64,000 nucleotides of DNA from Mya arenaria (GCF_026914265.1 NC_069132.1:36140932-36204931); one strand, 5' to 3'. Shown: positions 35,756 to 48,404, counted from the first letter of the stretch. A program made the numbers and translations. The notes: generated by a model from the letters alone, not told the origin.

Positions 35756-37109
35756 ACCTACGGTGTCGATGTGTTACGATCGTGTTCGTGGTTTGTCTAT
35801 AAAACATGTATATAGCTCTTTATACAATAAGAAAGTGCACAAACAAATATTCAACGGTGAAACAGTCAAAAGAATGAAAAAATAAATTGTCAACTCCCGT
35901 CCCATTAAAAAGGAATGCAAATCTAGTAATTAATTTATATTGGTCTTAATGTTATTTGTTTGGTTGTTTTGCTACATTTTATTGTCTCATTAAATTGCGT
36001 TTATCATTCATTCATTTATTTATTTACTTCATTGTCAAAAGCGTTAACTAGGCTTGGCTTACTAAAAAGTTCACTTTTCTTTTCCGATATGATTATTCTG
36101 AACAATAAAAAGCAATTTTGAAAATAACACACTCTTTTTTGCATTGACTGAGTGTTTATTTGTTTCTTTGTTTTCCTCATAATTGAAACTTTTATTGTCC
36201 CCGTTATATCGTCAACCACCAATCAATTAATTACCTCAGGCGTGGTATTTGAATCAACGCGAATTTGCGGTAGATTAACAGAACATGCGTTTCTAGCCAA
36301 CAAAATAATTGCACATAGTCATTTTATCTACATAAATTCACAATTATTTTCTATTGTGAAATCAAAAATAACTGAAGAAGGGAGATGTTAATAGTTAATG
36401 TTAAGCTAAAGTATGATAGTACGGCCTGTCAAGTGTAATTATAGTTCTATGCTGTTATGTACATAGTTGTCTTGCTGCTTTTGTAGATGATTAAAATAAA
36501 AGATAAAGTTAAACTGCATTGTTTCTTCCATAAACATCAAACAAAAATACACAAAAATTTGCTTGTACGAGTGTAAGTGGACTGATTTATGTGCACTTCG
36601 TCACCAACGTAAGTGTACATTGTCACGTGACAAGTTTAAAATTACATGTACGATAGCACGAGAAAGGTGATTTTTATATTTACGCATCAAAGCCTCTGAA
36701 GTTTTATTAATGTCAAAAGAAAGATGTAAGACGTATTTCATTGAAAAGATCCGGCAAAAAGCATGTTTTATGACGGCAATCAAACAAGCTTATTGCGACA
36801 TAACGTTGGACGGCCAAAGGTTCCAAAAATATCATAAAACAAATACGCAAAAAAGCGTAGGTAAAGAAGTGTGAGGAAACAACGATATTTATGGCTGTAA
36901 TTTATAATTCAGTTACTTAAAAGATTTAAATTCTGGTCCAACAGTTATAAAATGGTTACAACCGTTTCTTTCGACGTAACAAGCTTGATATTAAACAACG
37001 GTAACCTATCACCACGTGTTATTTGACCAACGAGAAGTAAGACAGTTTGTCCGTTGCCGTCGTATCTTTTCATAATATGCATACAAATATAAACATAGCA
37101 TACCATTAC
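35756..37109. other. Unit 4 spacer
   Basis: High-identity counterpart of 26446-27809. It has AATAAA at 36104-36109. No gene is supported. Confidence 0.5.
36104..36109 (+). terminator. Possible polyadenylation signal, copy 4
   Basis: AATAAA in the conserved context GAACAATAAAAAGCAATTTT, about 1.9 kb after the stop. Confidence 0.3.
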
Positions 37110-40100
37110 ATAACACAACATAACATTTATTCGGCATTAAACGTTTACCACATCAATAGCCAACATTAATTTCATCACATTATCGTAAAAAGCAAAGACA
37201 TGGTCAATATAGAGATTTTGCATAATTTCATTCATATTTGTAAAAATGGTTTTAGTTATCACCATCTTGTTAGGATCGTGGTCGTCATATATTTGCATAA
37301 TAGAAATTTACTCATATTTCGTAAAATATTGCTAGAATTGATGACACCAATAATGAAAACTTTTGTTTTGTAAGCCAATTGCAAAAAAGGTTTAAAGTAT
37401 GCTTTCCTTAAATGATTATAATTGGGACAAACAATAAGGAAATGATATTCATTTTCAATGACATTCATGTTGCAATAAGTACAGATTCGATATGTTCGGT
37501 TTATATTATGAAGTCTTCCCGTTTCAATCAATAAATCGTGAGAAAAAAACCTGAAATTGTGTTAGTTTTATTCTAAATTTGTTTCTATTGCATCTAGATA
37601 ATTTACTTGTTAAAGTTCGTTTTATACCAACAGTATGTTTCTAATATGTTGGATTCATTAATATCTGTATCCACGACTGTTTAAATATACTAATAATTAT
37701 TTCCTTTATTAATTAGATGGTGATTATTTGTATATCTTGAGCGTACCATATATCCGACATTCCATTTTCATATAAAACTATTTTACATGGAAACCCCACT
37801 ATAGTCCGTTTTAGTTATTCATTGTATCGATATCATTCTTGAACATTGTATAAGTATGTTTGGAAGGAGAGTTATTATCAGATTTCAATATTCTTATCCA
37901 GTATTTGATAATCTTTATGTAACATTCTACTACCATTGGATGTCTGCCTAATTCTCCATATAACGGAGATAGATTGATACTTTTTCTGAAATTTGGATTT
38001 TTTTTTTCACAAAAATTTACAATGAATGAATTATTTGACTTTTGCTTGGTGGTGTCCGAAAATTTCTACACAATATTTAAAATTGAGCCTTATTGGCAAA
38101 AAATTTACATTAATCTTTAACGTTAAGCTTTATTGATTAAAAACAATAAACAAATTGTGTAGGGCATACATGGAGTGTAGTACCACGTGTTTCTGTGTTC
38201 TTTTCCAATTACCATTCATAAACAAATATATACCAAAATATTTCAAAAATTCAGTCATTTCTAAATTTGTTTTATTAAAGGTACATTAATATTAGGTTTT
38301 CTACCTCTCTCAAATATCATTATTTTCGTTTTTACTTTGTTTACTTTTAAATCCCAAGGGACACTGAAAATTTGTAGATCATAAAACATCGTTTTTTTGG
38401 GAAGCGTAGCTTTCCCAGAGTCATCAAACTACGTATACTGACATTGGTGAAATTGTTGTTGTTGTTCTTGCAAATGCCGTTACTACCTTTTCTTTATACA
38501 TACGCTATTAAAAGTTATTCAGTACAGAATACGGTACTTCTATGAAAATTCAAGGGTCTGGGAGTTAACAGATCCATACCATCTATTCAGCATATGCAAA
38601 ATGAAAAAAACATGTCTGACTACGTTTTTGGAAGTGTCATTCCCTGTTTTATATTTATCTTTTCTTTATTTTATCTACGCCTTGTTCTACTTTAACGATG
38701 TAAATGCATATCACGTGACCAAGAACATGGTGGTGCTAAAACTCGGTACCCGGTATCGATATTGGTAAAATCCGGCATCACAGTTTATGATGCCGGATTA
38801 TGTCGAGACCGGGTGTTTCGTCATAGTCGATACCGGGTAATATAATATTCTCTATAGAAATCCCGGTATGTATTAGTAGGTTGATAGTCACCGTAAAATT
38901 TCACACTATTATCAAGCTGTAAATCTGTGAATACAATAGATTCTATTTCAATAATAATTGTCTTTTGATTTTTAATGTGATATTTGGGGAATAGATTTGG
39001 AAAGAAATAATTCATTTTAATTAACACACAGTGTGTGTTGATCTTTAAAACGTCGGCGTGCTTATTTGATTTGGCACCGTTTTTCTCTGTAATTAAGTTA
39101 AGGGGTGTCTGGGAGAAAGTGTCTGCGTCGTCAGCAAATAAAAGTAAGTATAATTCAACATCATTTATACTGCAAATACCGCCTATATTATGATTAATAT
39201 TAATTTTTCATTATACATCATTCGCGAATAAAAACACCAGACCGGAAATAGTGTCCCCCTGTTCCATACAGACATTTGACGTAAAGATTGGAGATTGGTT
39301 TGTTTTATACCGTACACATGCTTTGACATAGCAATACATTGCTTGTACGGCTATTACAATCCGCGTGCTTATATTTCCAGTGTTAAGTTTGCAGAACAGA
39401 TGTGATCTTCTGATTTTATCAAAACATATTTCAGAATCGATAAAACAACAGTATAATTTCCTTTTCGAAGCAAGAGTTTTGGAAATAACTGAGTGAAGAA
39501 TATATATACAATCGATCGTCGACTTTCCTTTTTGACAAGCAAATAGATTTTTTTCTGAGCTTTTCATTAGAGCTTTTCATTACTACTGCTCCATTTCGTA
39601 AGTCTATTCATTAATATTTGTGAGTGTATTTTTGAGAGATTGTTAATAAGTGTAATGCCTCTATAATTTAAGGGTCCTCAACGTTTCCGTCTTTAAAGAC
39701 AGGAACGATAATTCCTTCTCGAAAGTATTTTGGATATTCTCCCGTTGTGAAGATGAGTATACAGTTTCGAAAGAAATGGAACTATGTGGGTAAATATAGT
39801 TGGATCAATTTCTGCGATTAAATTATCTAGATCGCTACTTTTATTCCTTTTCTGGGAGAGAACTGCCTCTTTTAACTCTGTTAATGTTATTTCTTTATCA
39901 AGGTCTTCATCATCAATATTAATCATGATATTAAGATTACCATCATTATTAGTGGTACTGTAATATAATTCAACCTCTAAATATTCAGCAGTTTGGGGAA
40001 GTTTTTATGCTGGTTCTTTACTTTTTACCAGGACTCTTTTGGTTTTGAGTTGCTTAGGTTTGCTAAACCTTCTTTTTTCCTTTGTGTTATTTTTGTTTTT

Positions 40101-41500
40101 ATTTTTGCGTTTAATCTTATTGTAGTAAGTATCACAACTTAAATTTGCGCAAGTTTTATTACGTACAAATATATTTCTAGCTTTCTTGAAATTGGATCTT
40201 GCATTATAGGATTCTGCATTAAAGTGACAGTCTTATTCAAAATCAATACATACACATGTATAACAAACATCATTTTTGAGTGATGCAACTTTAACTGCTT
40301 ACTAAATAATGCATTTATGGAAAATATCAATTACTTACAACAACATTGTAACCGTGTATTTGATTTATAAAACGCAAAAATATTAAATGATTGGTGAGTG
40401 CTCAAAGATTTACTGTGATCTACTTTAGTCTCTTACGGTAGAAATTCCATGTTTTCTGCACCTTTCTTTCAAGTTAAACTCGATATCCTTCATAAGAACC
40501 ATTGTTCTCCATATTAATTCATCCTTTTTCGTATATAAAAACAATTGTATTAATTGTGGTCAATCTTATTTGAGAGTAAGAGCGCATCTTTAAACCACGG
40601 CATTATATTGGAGTGTGAAATATTGAACGTTTTTACTGGTCTTACAACAGGCATACACGTAGTTGAATCCCGAATTATCTGTACGAATGTATTTATAATA
40701 ATATCAATATCATTGTTAGAATTTAATTGTTCTATTGGCGTTGATAATTGTTCACAATGTGAATATATCGATTTTTTAGTTCCGCAATTTTCAATGGATC
40801 CCATTTAATATATTTTGTTTCATATTATCGTTACAACTTCTCTCGCTTGCATGTTTTATATGGTCTGGTATCACCTTTTTGTTAAAAGTCAAAATTATCC
40901 CTGAATGATTTGAAAATTCATTTGATTCGAGGTTTGGAACTTTGAATTATAATTTATTTCCTGTGGTCTTAAAAGTAAATAATCTACAACGCTCGCTTCA
41001 TTCATTGAATAAAATGTTAACCCCCAGACCGTAATCGCTGTGTGGTCGACCATTACCAATAATATAAGACGTGGATTAGCAGAGTTCGATCAGGCGTTAA
41101 CCATATGTATCGAGCACGTGATCTCTAGAAACACGTGGTGAAATATAAACACAATATGAAAGCTTATTGTCATTATCAATATATCTGTCAAAGGAATGAA
41201 ATCCGTAGCCCTAGAAGTTCTACCATTTAGATCTCATATCACAAAACATATACCAAGGAGTGAATATTTCTCGAAAATAAGTCTTATTTCCTTAAAAAAA
41301 TAAAAATGGTCATTTCTTGTAACTTTTGAATTAATTGGAGGAATATATGTGTTACATATGTATACATCCTCGTTAACGAACAAATATAAGCAATCTGTAT
41401 TGATCACAATTTCGACATTAATGGTCATTTCTTGTAACTTTTGAATTAATTGGAGGAATATATGTGTTACATATGTATACATCCTCGTTAACGAACAAAT
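37110..41500 (-). mobile_element. LINE-B remnant, unit 4 (most complete)
   Basis: Read on the - strand from about 41500, the endonuclease start shows YICNTYIPPINSK (within 41482-41300). The endonuclease end and linker lie at about 41250-40550 (NIMPWFKDA). RT parts lie at 39926-39693 and 39567-39211 (KGKSTIDCIYILHS, CCFIDSEICFDKI, EQGDTISGLVF). The inserted 0.7-kb element is at 38390-39100. The C-terminal cysteine motif CTYCNMNVIENEYHFLIVC lies near 37490-37430. The 3' end is near 37110. It is 5'-truncated inside the endonuclease. It has decayed in all parts, and no frame spans a domain. Confidence 0.7.
38390..39100. mobile_element. 0.7-kb insertion in LINE-B, unit 4 copy
   Basis: Counterpart of 29092-29803, with arms TACCCGGTATCGA (38747-38759) and the inner hairpin AATCCGGCATCA (38769-38780) / TGATGCCGGATT (38788-38799). 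The T-A pair of unit 3 (29481/29497) is a C-G pair here (38776/38792). Confidence 0.65.
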
Positions 41501-41535
41501 ATAAGCAACCTGTATTGATCACAATTTCGACATTA
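41306..41535. repeat. 115-bp tandem duplication inside LINE-B
   Basis: ATGGTCATTTCTTGTAACTT occurs at 41306 and again at 41421, followed by almost identical sequence. Unit 2 has a single copy at 21907. This is a recent private event in unit 4. Confidence 0.9.
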
Positions 41536-41539
41536 AGGG

Positions 41540-43100
41540 ACTTACTATCAAAGGCAAAGAGATAAACGCTAACACTGTTTGCAGATGACGCAACATACGT
41601 ACAGATTGAATCAAAGAAATGATTTACACATCTTGTTAAATATGCATTAAGTTTTTCAGAAATATCGACCTAAATCTTAACATTACTATATCCAATATTC
41701 TAAGAGTTGGCAGTCTAACAAGCACAACTTTGACATACTCTGATGAACTTCGTCAGTCCAAATGACATCTGTAAATGAAGCAAAAACACTTTATTAACAG
41801 CATTTTCTAACAACAATACAGATACGTTAAATCTCAATTTCTTACCAAAGTTACAATCATTTAAAAACTGTCTAACATAATGGGAACACAGAAAACTAAC
41901 ACTTCTAGGAAAAGTGGCTTTAATAAGAACATTTGCACTACCTTAACTCATTATGCCTTTATCTGTTCTGCCAAATCCACCAAACAAAGTATTACAAAAA
42001 ATAAAAAAGGTAATTATTTAACTTCATATGTGATAAAAACACAGACAAAATCAAAACAGATATATTAATTCAAACTAAAATTAAAGGCGGGATAAAAGTT
42101 CCAAACATAGAGAGTTTATCTTCCTCACTAAAAGCTGGCCGGATAACGCGTCATATTGAGGAATGAAACGCGCAAGTCCGTGCAAGTGATTCTTGAGAAG
42201 CATCCTCATTAAAAATGGCGGGTGTTCAAATTTTTTCATTTCAAGTTAGTCAATGTTTTAATAAAGAAAATTACGAAATATAATACTTGTTTATTCGATA
42301 AATAATGCATGGAAGCAAATTATATAAACTGCTGTGGAGTCTATAGAAAAAATGTATTTATCAGGAATATCGAATCCATTAAGCTTTATAACGAAACCCT
42401 ATATTTTGATGCTTGGTATGAAAAAGGTTTTCAATTTATATGTCAAATATTTGAATTTCGGTCAAAACATGGTATGATTTCGCTAATAACATGTAAATAG
42501 CATTCCGAATGAAATAAAGATACACTTATCAACAGACAATACTCACATTCAGCGACTCAAAATCTATATTGAAAAAATCAAAGCGTTGTAATATCCCTAA
42601 TATGTTCATATATTCAAAGACTATCTCCTCAACTGACACATTTATATTAATTAAACAGAAGTGTGTACAAGAATACACAGAATTATTACATGTAACAAAC
42701 TCCTTGATGAATGTAAAATAATGAAACTAATCAGGGCAACTTTTGTCATATTGAAACACTGGAAGTGCCCGAAAGTACAACCACTTTGAAATAGACTAAA
42801 TAAATTCCAAAAAGATAATCATATTAATTTAAACTTATCATTAATAAATGTCAGCTTTGGAATAGTCAGCAACGAAAAAACCAAGCGATTACTAACTTTT
42901 AAAGTGTGCTGATGAAGTTTAACATATTTGGTTCTAAGTATAGAAAAACAACGCCTCAATTTACCCAGTACAGGAAATACATGATAATTAAATATAATAT
43001 AGGAAACGAAATTGCAATGATAAATGATACAATAAAGCAGCATGAGGATAAATGGATTTACATTTGTTTTGATCTTAATCAAACATAATCACCACCTGCC
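41540..43100 (+). mobile_element. LINE-C remnant, unit 4
   Basis: The RT signature CTGTTTGCAGATGACGCAAC lies at 41575-41594. It keeps a distal part (42840-43090) that units 2 and 3 have lost, and an uninterrupted pearl target site near 42000. It is an old fossil with many stops. Confidence 0.6.
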
Positions 43101-44122
43101 CAAATCCTTTTGTCTTCATAATTATCCCCCTTTTTAAAAAATAAATAACCAATGATAATCTTTGCTCCACATTTATTCTTTTTTTAGTTATCCAATTATC
43201 ATGAACAATCTAAAACTAATAAATTCTAACGTCAGTTTCGAAATTCCATCCAATCATTTATCATTTTCTTTAAGAAATGTACATATTGATGCTCTTCTGC
43301 ACAATATATTTTCTGTATTATGAATTTGAATAAAAAAGAAGAAAAATAATGCAAATGCTAAATCATACAATAGTGCGGGATTGTCTTTATTTGCAGTGTT
43401 CTGACCGTAACACCGTTTTGCCCTTGCAGTAACATATCTCATCTTACAACAAATGCAACCTCCAGCTTCTCGAAAATCCTTTTATAAGTTTTGACTGAAT
43501 AACCTTTTCATCTCATTTTACCACATTGCATGGAATCAAATTTGTTTTACTCTGTTGGAATCATATTTTCTAACAGATTATAGTTTCCTAGAGATAAAAA
43601 AAAAATTGAAAAAACAATACATTTAGTGCACGAACTTTACTTTAGTTTTTATTCACTTTGTTCTATGCGAAGGACTCTGAGAAATTTAACATGCCTCTGT
43701 TTTTTCCTACAAAGGGCAATGAGCTGAGACTCGTTGCAAAACACGATAAATAAAGTAAAAACATAACTTAAGTATTTTGCTCGTCTGATATAAACTCAAG
43801 GTGGCAAAGGACTACATGGCAGTTAAAGACGTGACACGGGCGAACGGGGCGCGCTTTAGGTTCTAAAACTGTATATAAAATAATCATTACTTAATTACTA
43901 ATGGTGTTGTTTATGAGAACGTTACCATGATTCTCTCAAACCATGCAAAATTGCGCAACAATAAAGATAATTCACTGAAACAAAACAATTCATTTCAACA
44001 GTTTTGTTTGTTTGTTTGCTTTTCATATCATAGCCTGGTGCACACACTTCCACATACTGTAATTGAGCCATTCATCATTCACATAAGAACATGCTAAAAA
44101 CCACAAGAACGCACCAACCAGA
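43101..44122. other. Unit 4 distal spacer
   Basis: Intergenic counterpart of 23411-24209, with one GACCGTAACACCGTTTTG at about 43404. I see no gene. Confidence 0.5.
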
Positions 44123-44290
44123 CAGTCTAAACCGCCCTGCATGTTTAAATCTGCTGCTGTAAACGATATGTATATATATAGAATACGCCTTTATATTTGT
44201 TACGTTTAAGGTAATTTGCAGGTCCACGCCGAACGAGAGGTTGTCTTTCGTGTATATAAAGAACCATGACCGTTTCTTCTCAAATCGAGG
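44123..44290 (+). promoter_or_regulatory. Unit 5 promoter with TATA box
   Basis: CAGTCTAAACCGCCCTGCAT opens the unit and TATATAAA lies at 44253-44260. The sequence is closer to units 1 and 2 here (CACGCCGAACG) than to units 3 and 4. Confidence 0.6.
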
Positions 44291-44337
44291 TGAAATAAGC
44301 GAATAACAGGAAATTAAAAACAGAAATATTCGAGGAG

Positions 44338-44523
44338 GTGAGAAACTATTGTATAAAGACTTTAATCAATCAGTAAAACGTATGTTTTCACAATTATTGA
44401 ACACAGTTTTATATTTTGAATTACTTTATTACTGGGCATATATTACAGCCGAATGTTGTTTAAAAATATATTTTTTTCATTTCATTTTGTCATTTAAATT
44501 AGTAAAAAAATATATATTTTCAG
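44338..44523 (+). other. Probable 5'-UTR intron, copy 5
   Basis: Donor AG|GTGAGA and acceptor TATATTTTCAG enclose 186 bp. An in-frame ATG at 44349 falls in the intron and is not used as the start here. Confidence 0.55.
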
Positions 44524-44528
44524 CTAAA

Positions 44529-45344
44529 ATGGTCCATACAGATCTGGCGATAGCCGTGTTGTTGTTGGGAATCGTTTACAGAACACAGGCAGTTTCCAAC
44601 GAAATCGCAAAAACGAAAGTCGAGAAAACCACCACGCCTTGTTACAATAAGAGGTCAAAAACCGGCGTACTGGACGTATATGAGGATTGGGTTAAGGGAA
44701 AGGGCTGGGTTCTGAGAAGGTGTCCAAATGGTTTCCTTTATGAGCCAAAAGACTGTGACTGTACGCTGCGAGTGGTTGTACAGAGGAATTGCGAGCCTGA
44801 CCTCTTCCTTTCTTTCGAAAACGGCGCCAATGACCAGTCCCCCGTTGTTAACTACATCAAAAGTGAAAATGTAAAAGTAATTGATGGCAAGGCCATATTT
44901 AAAGCCGAAAAAAGGAGTCAACTTATTATTCCACGTTATACGAACTTTTGCTTAACGAATCTTACAATAAACGTGAGGTACTTTTCCGAACATAAACGCC
45001 TCCCACAGACACAGGCGATCGTATCGAACAGCGACTGTGGAATCGCCCCGTCCATTTTGCTGACTGAAGACAGCAGTTATATATATTTCACAGTGGCAAC
45101 CGAATTGGGAGAGAGAACATTAGCCGTCCACCAGCCATCGAATACCAACGACAAGAACGTTGTACTTACGTATCACAATGGCATTCTTTCTGGTACGGTT
45201 AACGACCTCAAGAAAACCCTGAAAATAAATGGAAGTGGTATCAATAAGGTCCTCTGCGCCCTTCATGTTGGCAGCGCGCACGAGATTCACGGACTTTATT
45301 TCACTGGGGTAATCGATGAGCTTAGCCTGTATCGATGTGTGTAA
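44529..45344 (+). CDS. Pif-like LamG protein, short form, copy 5
   Basis: The 271-aa product has a signal peptide MVHTDLAIAVLLLGIVYRTQA and a linker SNEIAKTKVEKTTTP. The third cysteine module (DCDCTLRVVVQRNC) leads into the LamG-like domain ending DELSLYRCV. It lacks the two chitin-binding domains like copies 3 and 4. Its LamG domain, however, agrees with copy 1 at many sites where copies 2-4 differ (SPVVNYIKS, TEDS, TELGERTLAVHQ, LKKTLKINGSGINK). It has an additional sequon TNLT. It is open with conserved cysteines, so it is probably functional. The longer frame from 44349 would add residues encoded by the intron. Confidence 0.85.
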   Translation: MVHTDLAIAVLLLGIVYRTQAVSNEIAKTKVEKTTTPCYNKRSKTGVLDVYEDWVKGKGWVLRRCPNGFLYEPKDCDCTLRVVVQRNCEPDLFLSFENGANDQSPVVNYIKSENVKVIDGKAIFKAEKRSQLIIPRYTNFCLTNLTINVRYFSEHKRLPQTQAIVSNSDCGIAPSILLTEDSSYIYFTVATELGERTLAVHQPSNTNDKNVVLTYHNGILSGTVNDLKKTLKINGSGINKVLCALHVGSAHEIHGLYFTGVIDELSLYRCV

Positions 45345-46430
45345 TCCATGATTACATTTTTAATATTTTGTTCGCATTTATACAATACTTTTTCAATTCG
45401 TTTAAAGTACAGATTTTTGCTAGTGAAAATAATGCAACTTGTATTCTCATTTCACCACACTCGTGTCTATTTTTGTATAGCAACCAGTACTGGTTTAATT
45501 TGTAAAAATGTGCATATTTTTCTACAAATTGCCGCCTGGTTCTAATTCCTCAAGACTGCTTTCATTTATAAAAAACTGAAATATCAGTGGAGTTTGTGTA
45601 AGGTTTCAGTAGCTTTTTTAAAGATTAATCGTTCGTTCAAAATTATATTTGTATTCATGTTTTTTGACATCATTCATATAGTTTATATAACTCTCCGTTA
45701 CGTATAATTAGCAAGTTGCAAGACTATAAGGCGACTATAAATTAATTGCTAGATTTTCATCCCTGCCCTTCTCTTTTTCCCGCCGCCCCTTCAGTTGTGT
45801 TGACTAAAATAAAACAGTTGGTCTGTATTTGTGTATCGGTCCGGTACTGCCGGGAACGGCGTTTATTCATACCTACGGTGTTGACGTGGAGCGATCGTGT
45901 TCTTAGTTCGTCTAAAACACACGTATATAGGTCCTCATTCAATAAGAAGGTGCATCAATACATATTCAACGGTTAAACAGTCATCTAAGGAGAATAAAAT
46001 ATAAAATGTCACCCGCCTCAATAAAAAAATGGATGAAAATCTAGCATATAATATTGGCCGCAGTGTTATTTGTTTGTTTGTTTTGTTACATTTGTTTGTC
46101 TCATTAAACTGCATTTATTATTCATTTATATTCCTCATTGTCAAAGCTTTTACTACACATGGCTTGCTAAATAGTTCTCTTTTTTATCCCGCAATGATTT
46201 TACTGTACAATAAAATGCAATACTGAAAAATAAACCATGCTTGTATTGACTGAGTGTCATTTGTTTTATTTGTGTTATAAGTATTGAAACTATAATTATC
46301 CTTAAAGGATAATCGTTATGTTGTCAACCACCTATCAATCATTTACTTCAGGTGTGGTATTTGAATCAACGTGAAAATGGTGTAAACGGAACGTGCGATG
46401 TGCCGTGTTCAAGCCTCTGAAGTTTCATTC
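45345..46430. other. Unit 5 3' flank
   Basis: Aligns with the copy 1 flank (1642-2600), including AAGACTATAAGGCGAC, the CCCGCCGCCCC tract and AATAAA at 46209-46214. It lacks the inserted block of units 3/4. I see no gene. Confidence 0.5.
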
Positions 46431-46779
46431 ATGTCACTAACCATATTGCACGGCCATTAAACGCCACTTATCGGTGGTGCAAAGTAAACTAGCTGTCGAC
46501 ACTTCCGTGGTGCAACTATGCATTGTGTGTACTTCTACACAAGAGAGCAGGATTTATATTTTATTTGCTAATTTATTAAACGGACATATTTCGAAAAACG
46601 GAGAATGTTGTACCGTGTAAGAAAACTTTTACTGCAGGTTGATCACGATTTCGTTTCAATAGTTTGCGTCAGACACAGGTTATTGTTGAAACAAACTGTG
46701 CCCCTTTGCATGGCGATGGTTTCTTGGGATTCCTTTCTTGTTTGAATAGTGTGTTTTCCTTTTTTTTCCTTTTTACTAG
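46431..46779. other. Unit 5-specific insertion, unassigned
   Basis: After TTCATTCATGTCACTAACC the similarity to other units breaks off and resumes only at about 47860. I recognise nothing in this left part. Confidence 0.4.
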
Positions 46780-47092
46780 TTAATAGAAAGTATCTGCAAA
46801 CTAATGTTTAAAGATTGCTGATAAAAATCAGATCGCAGATTTTCATATTTCCGTTCAAAAATTAATGTTCAATGGCTTAAACCGTTACTAACGGTTTAAG
46901 AAAACTAACGGTTTAAGAAAAATGCATAAATTATCCATTTTTGAACTTAAATATGAAAATCTGAGATCTGATTTTTTGTCAGCAGTCTTATATAACTGGT
47001 TTCCATGAATTTTCGCAAAAAAGACTCCTTCCAAAACAAAAAATAAAAAAAGTTGCCAAAATGTTCAATCTGTGAGAGTGCAGCTTTAAATC
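46780..47092. mobile_element. MITE related to 10931-11272, left end damaged
   Basis: The right end AATCTGTGAGAGTGCAGCTTT is clear. Long internal arms (about 46820-46860 and 46930-46985, with CAGATTTTCATATTT and AAATATGAAAATCTG) can fold back. The expected left terminus was not found, so the copy is truncated or diverged. It is non-coding. Confidence 0.65.
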
Positions 47093-47859
47093 CAAATTCC
47101 CCATCTCTAATGTAAAACAGTTAATGGTTAAATACAAAGTCAACACTTTTCTTTCATGTTTAGATACTAAAGTACATCCAAGTGCAATACAGTACATTAA
47201 AAAAATCCGACATGCCTTCAAAAACAATTGTACGCTTTTTGAGTATAGGATAGGTAGCCATATAAGGAAAATAGTATATAGTTATACCAAAAAGGCATTT
47301 TTGTGGAATGACTTACACTAAGACATACAGCTCTAATGTAAAATAGTCTCACTAATTGAGATGCGTGTTACATTAAGTTAAAATATGTATAGTACTTTGG
47401 GCGCAAAACATACTCGACAACGCCCCCATTACTCTACAGCGCTACCACTATAGCAACAACGCCACATTTTTATAAATACAAAATGTATGTACATATTTAC
47501 TTTTTTAGAAGTTCTTATTAGGTTTTGTTGTGTTCCAGTGTATGTACTACACATACCAGATTAATGTGCATGCCAGAATATTCTTACGGTGTGTGTGAGC
47601 GACGAAGTGTAGTTGAAATGCTAGCAAATCTCAACATATGCACTCGTCCGCTTCGAGAGAAAATCTACTGGCAGCACAATTCGCACAATATTGAAACGAA
47701 AACGTAGTCAGCCTGCAGTAAAAAACATTCTTATTAATTTATCCGTTTAATAGAATTATCAAATAAAAAATGATCATACGCACGTGTGAAGAAGTCAACA
47801 CAAGGCACAGCTGCACCACGGAAGCATCGACAGCTTATTATTAGTCAGACAAGTAAATG
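47093..47859. other. Unassigned spacer
   Basis: Rest of the unit 5-specific insertion. Only short frames (for example 47124-47321 and 47525-47707) without recognisable motifs. No gene is called. Confidence 0.4.
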
Positions 47860-48070
47860 TCACATAGCGTTTGGCGGCCGAAAGTTCGTCCGAAAGGAAT
47901 ACTTATGCAATAACATATTACAAATACGCAAAGGAGCGAAGGTAGAGAGGTTTTTGGAAAAAGCAATTTTAACAGCCGTTATTTATATTATAGTTATACA
48001 ATTACCGGAATCAGAACCTAGACTGATCTCAAAGCTCATACAACCATACGACAATGGCCAAAATAGTTCG
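47860..48070. other. Resumption of unit-type spacer in unit 5
   Basis: Similar to 3165-3360 and 27490-27610 (GTTCGTCCGAAAGG, ATACGCAAAGGAGCG, CTCATACAACCAT). This shows that unit 5 continues past the insertion. The frame from 47786 to 48169 crosses this spacer and is not conserved in other units. Confidence 0.55.
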
Positions 48071-48404
48071 CCTGCAAAGCGGAATTGTCGTGACTTTGTT
48101 TTTATGATAAAACATAGCAAACAAAATGGATTGATGTTTGTACAAAAATGGAAAAGCACCGAAACATGAACGTTAATTGCCCCTTGCGTTTAGAGAAATT
48201 GTTGTCATCTAAATTATTAAATACATAGGCGACACCAATTTTCGGTTTTACGTATTTTCAAGTTTCAACAAAACGTGGGCGAGCGAGCGAAAAAAAACCA
48301 ACATGTTTTACATTTCAAAGATTTAACGAAACGGCGAAAGGCGATTTTGATAAAAAAAAAAAAGATAAAATACCTGAAGGCGAAGGCGAACGAAGCGTCA
48401 GTAG

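Noticed and set aside
47786-48169. 127-aa frame as a gene in unit 5
   Set aside because: Overlaps spacer that in units 1, 3 and 4 aligns but is not open.
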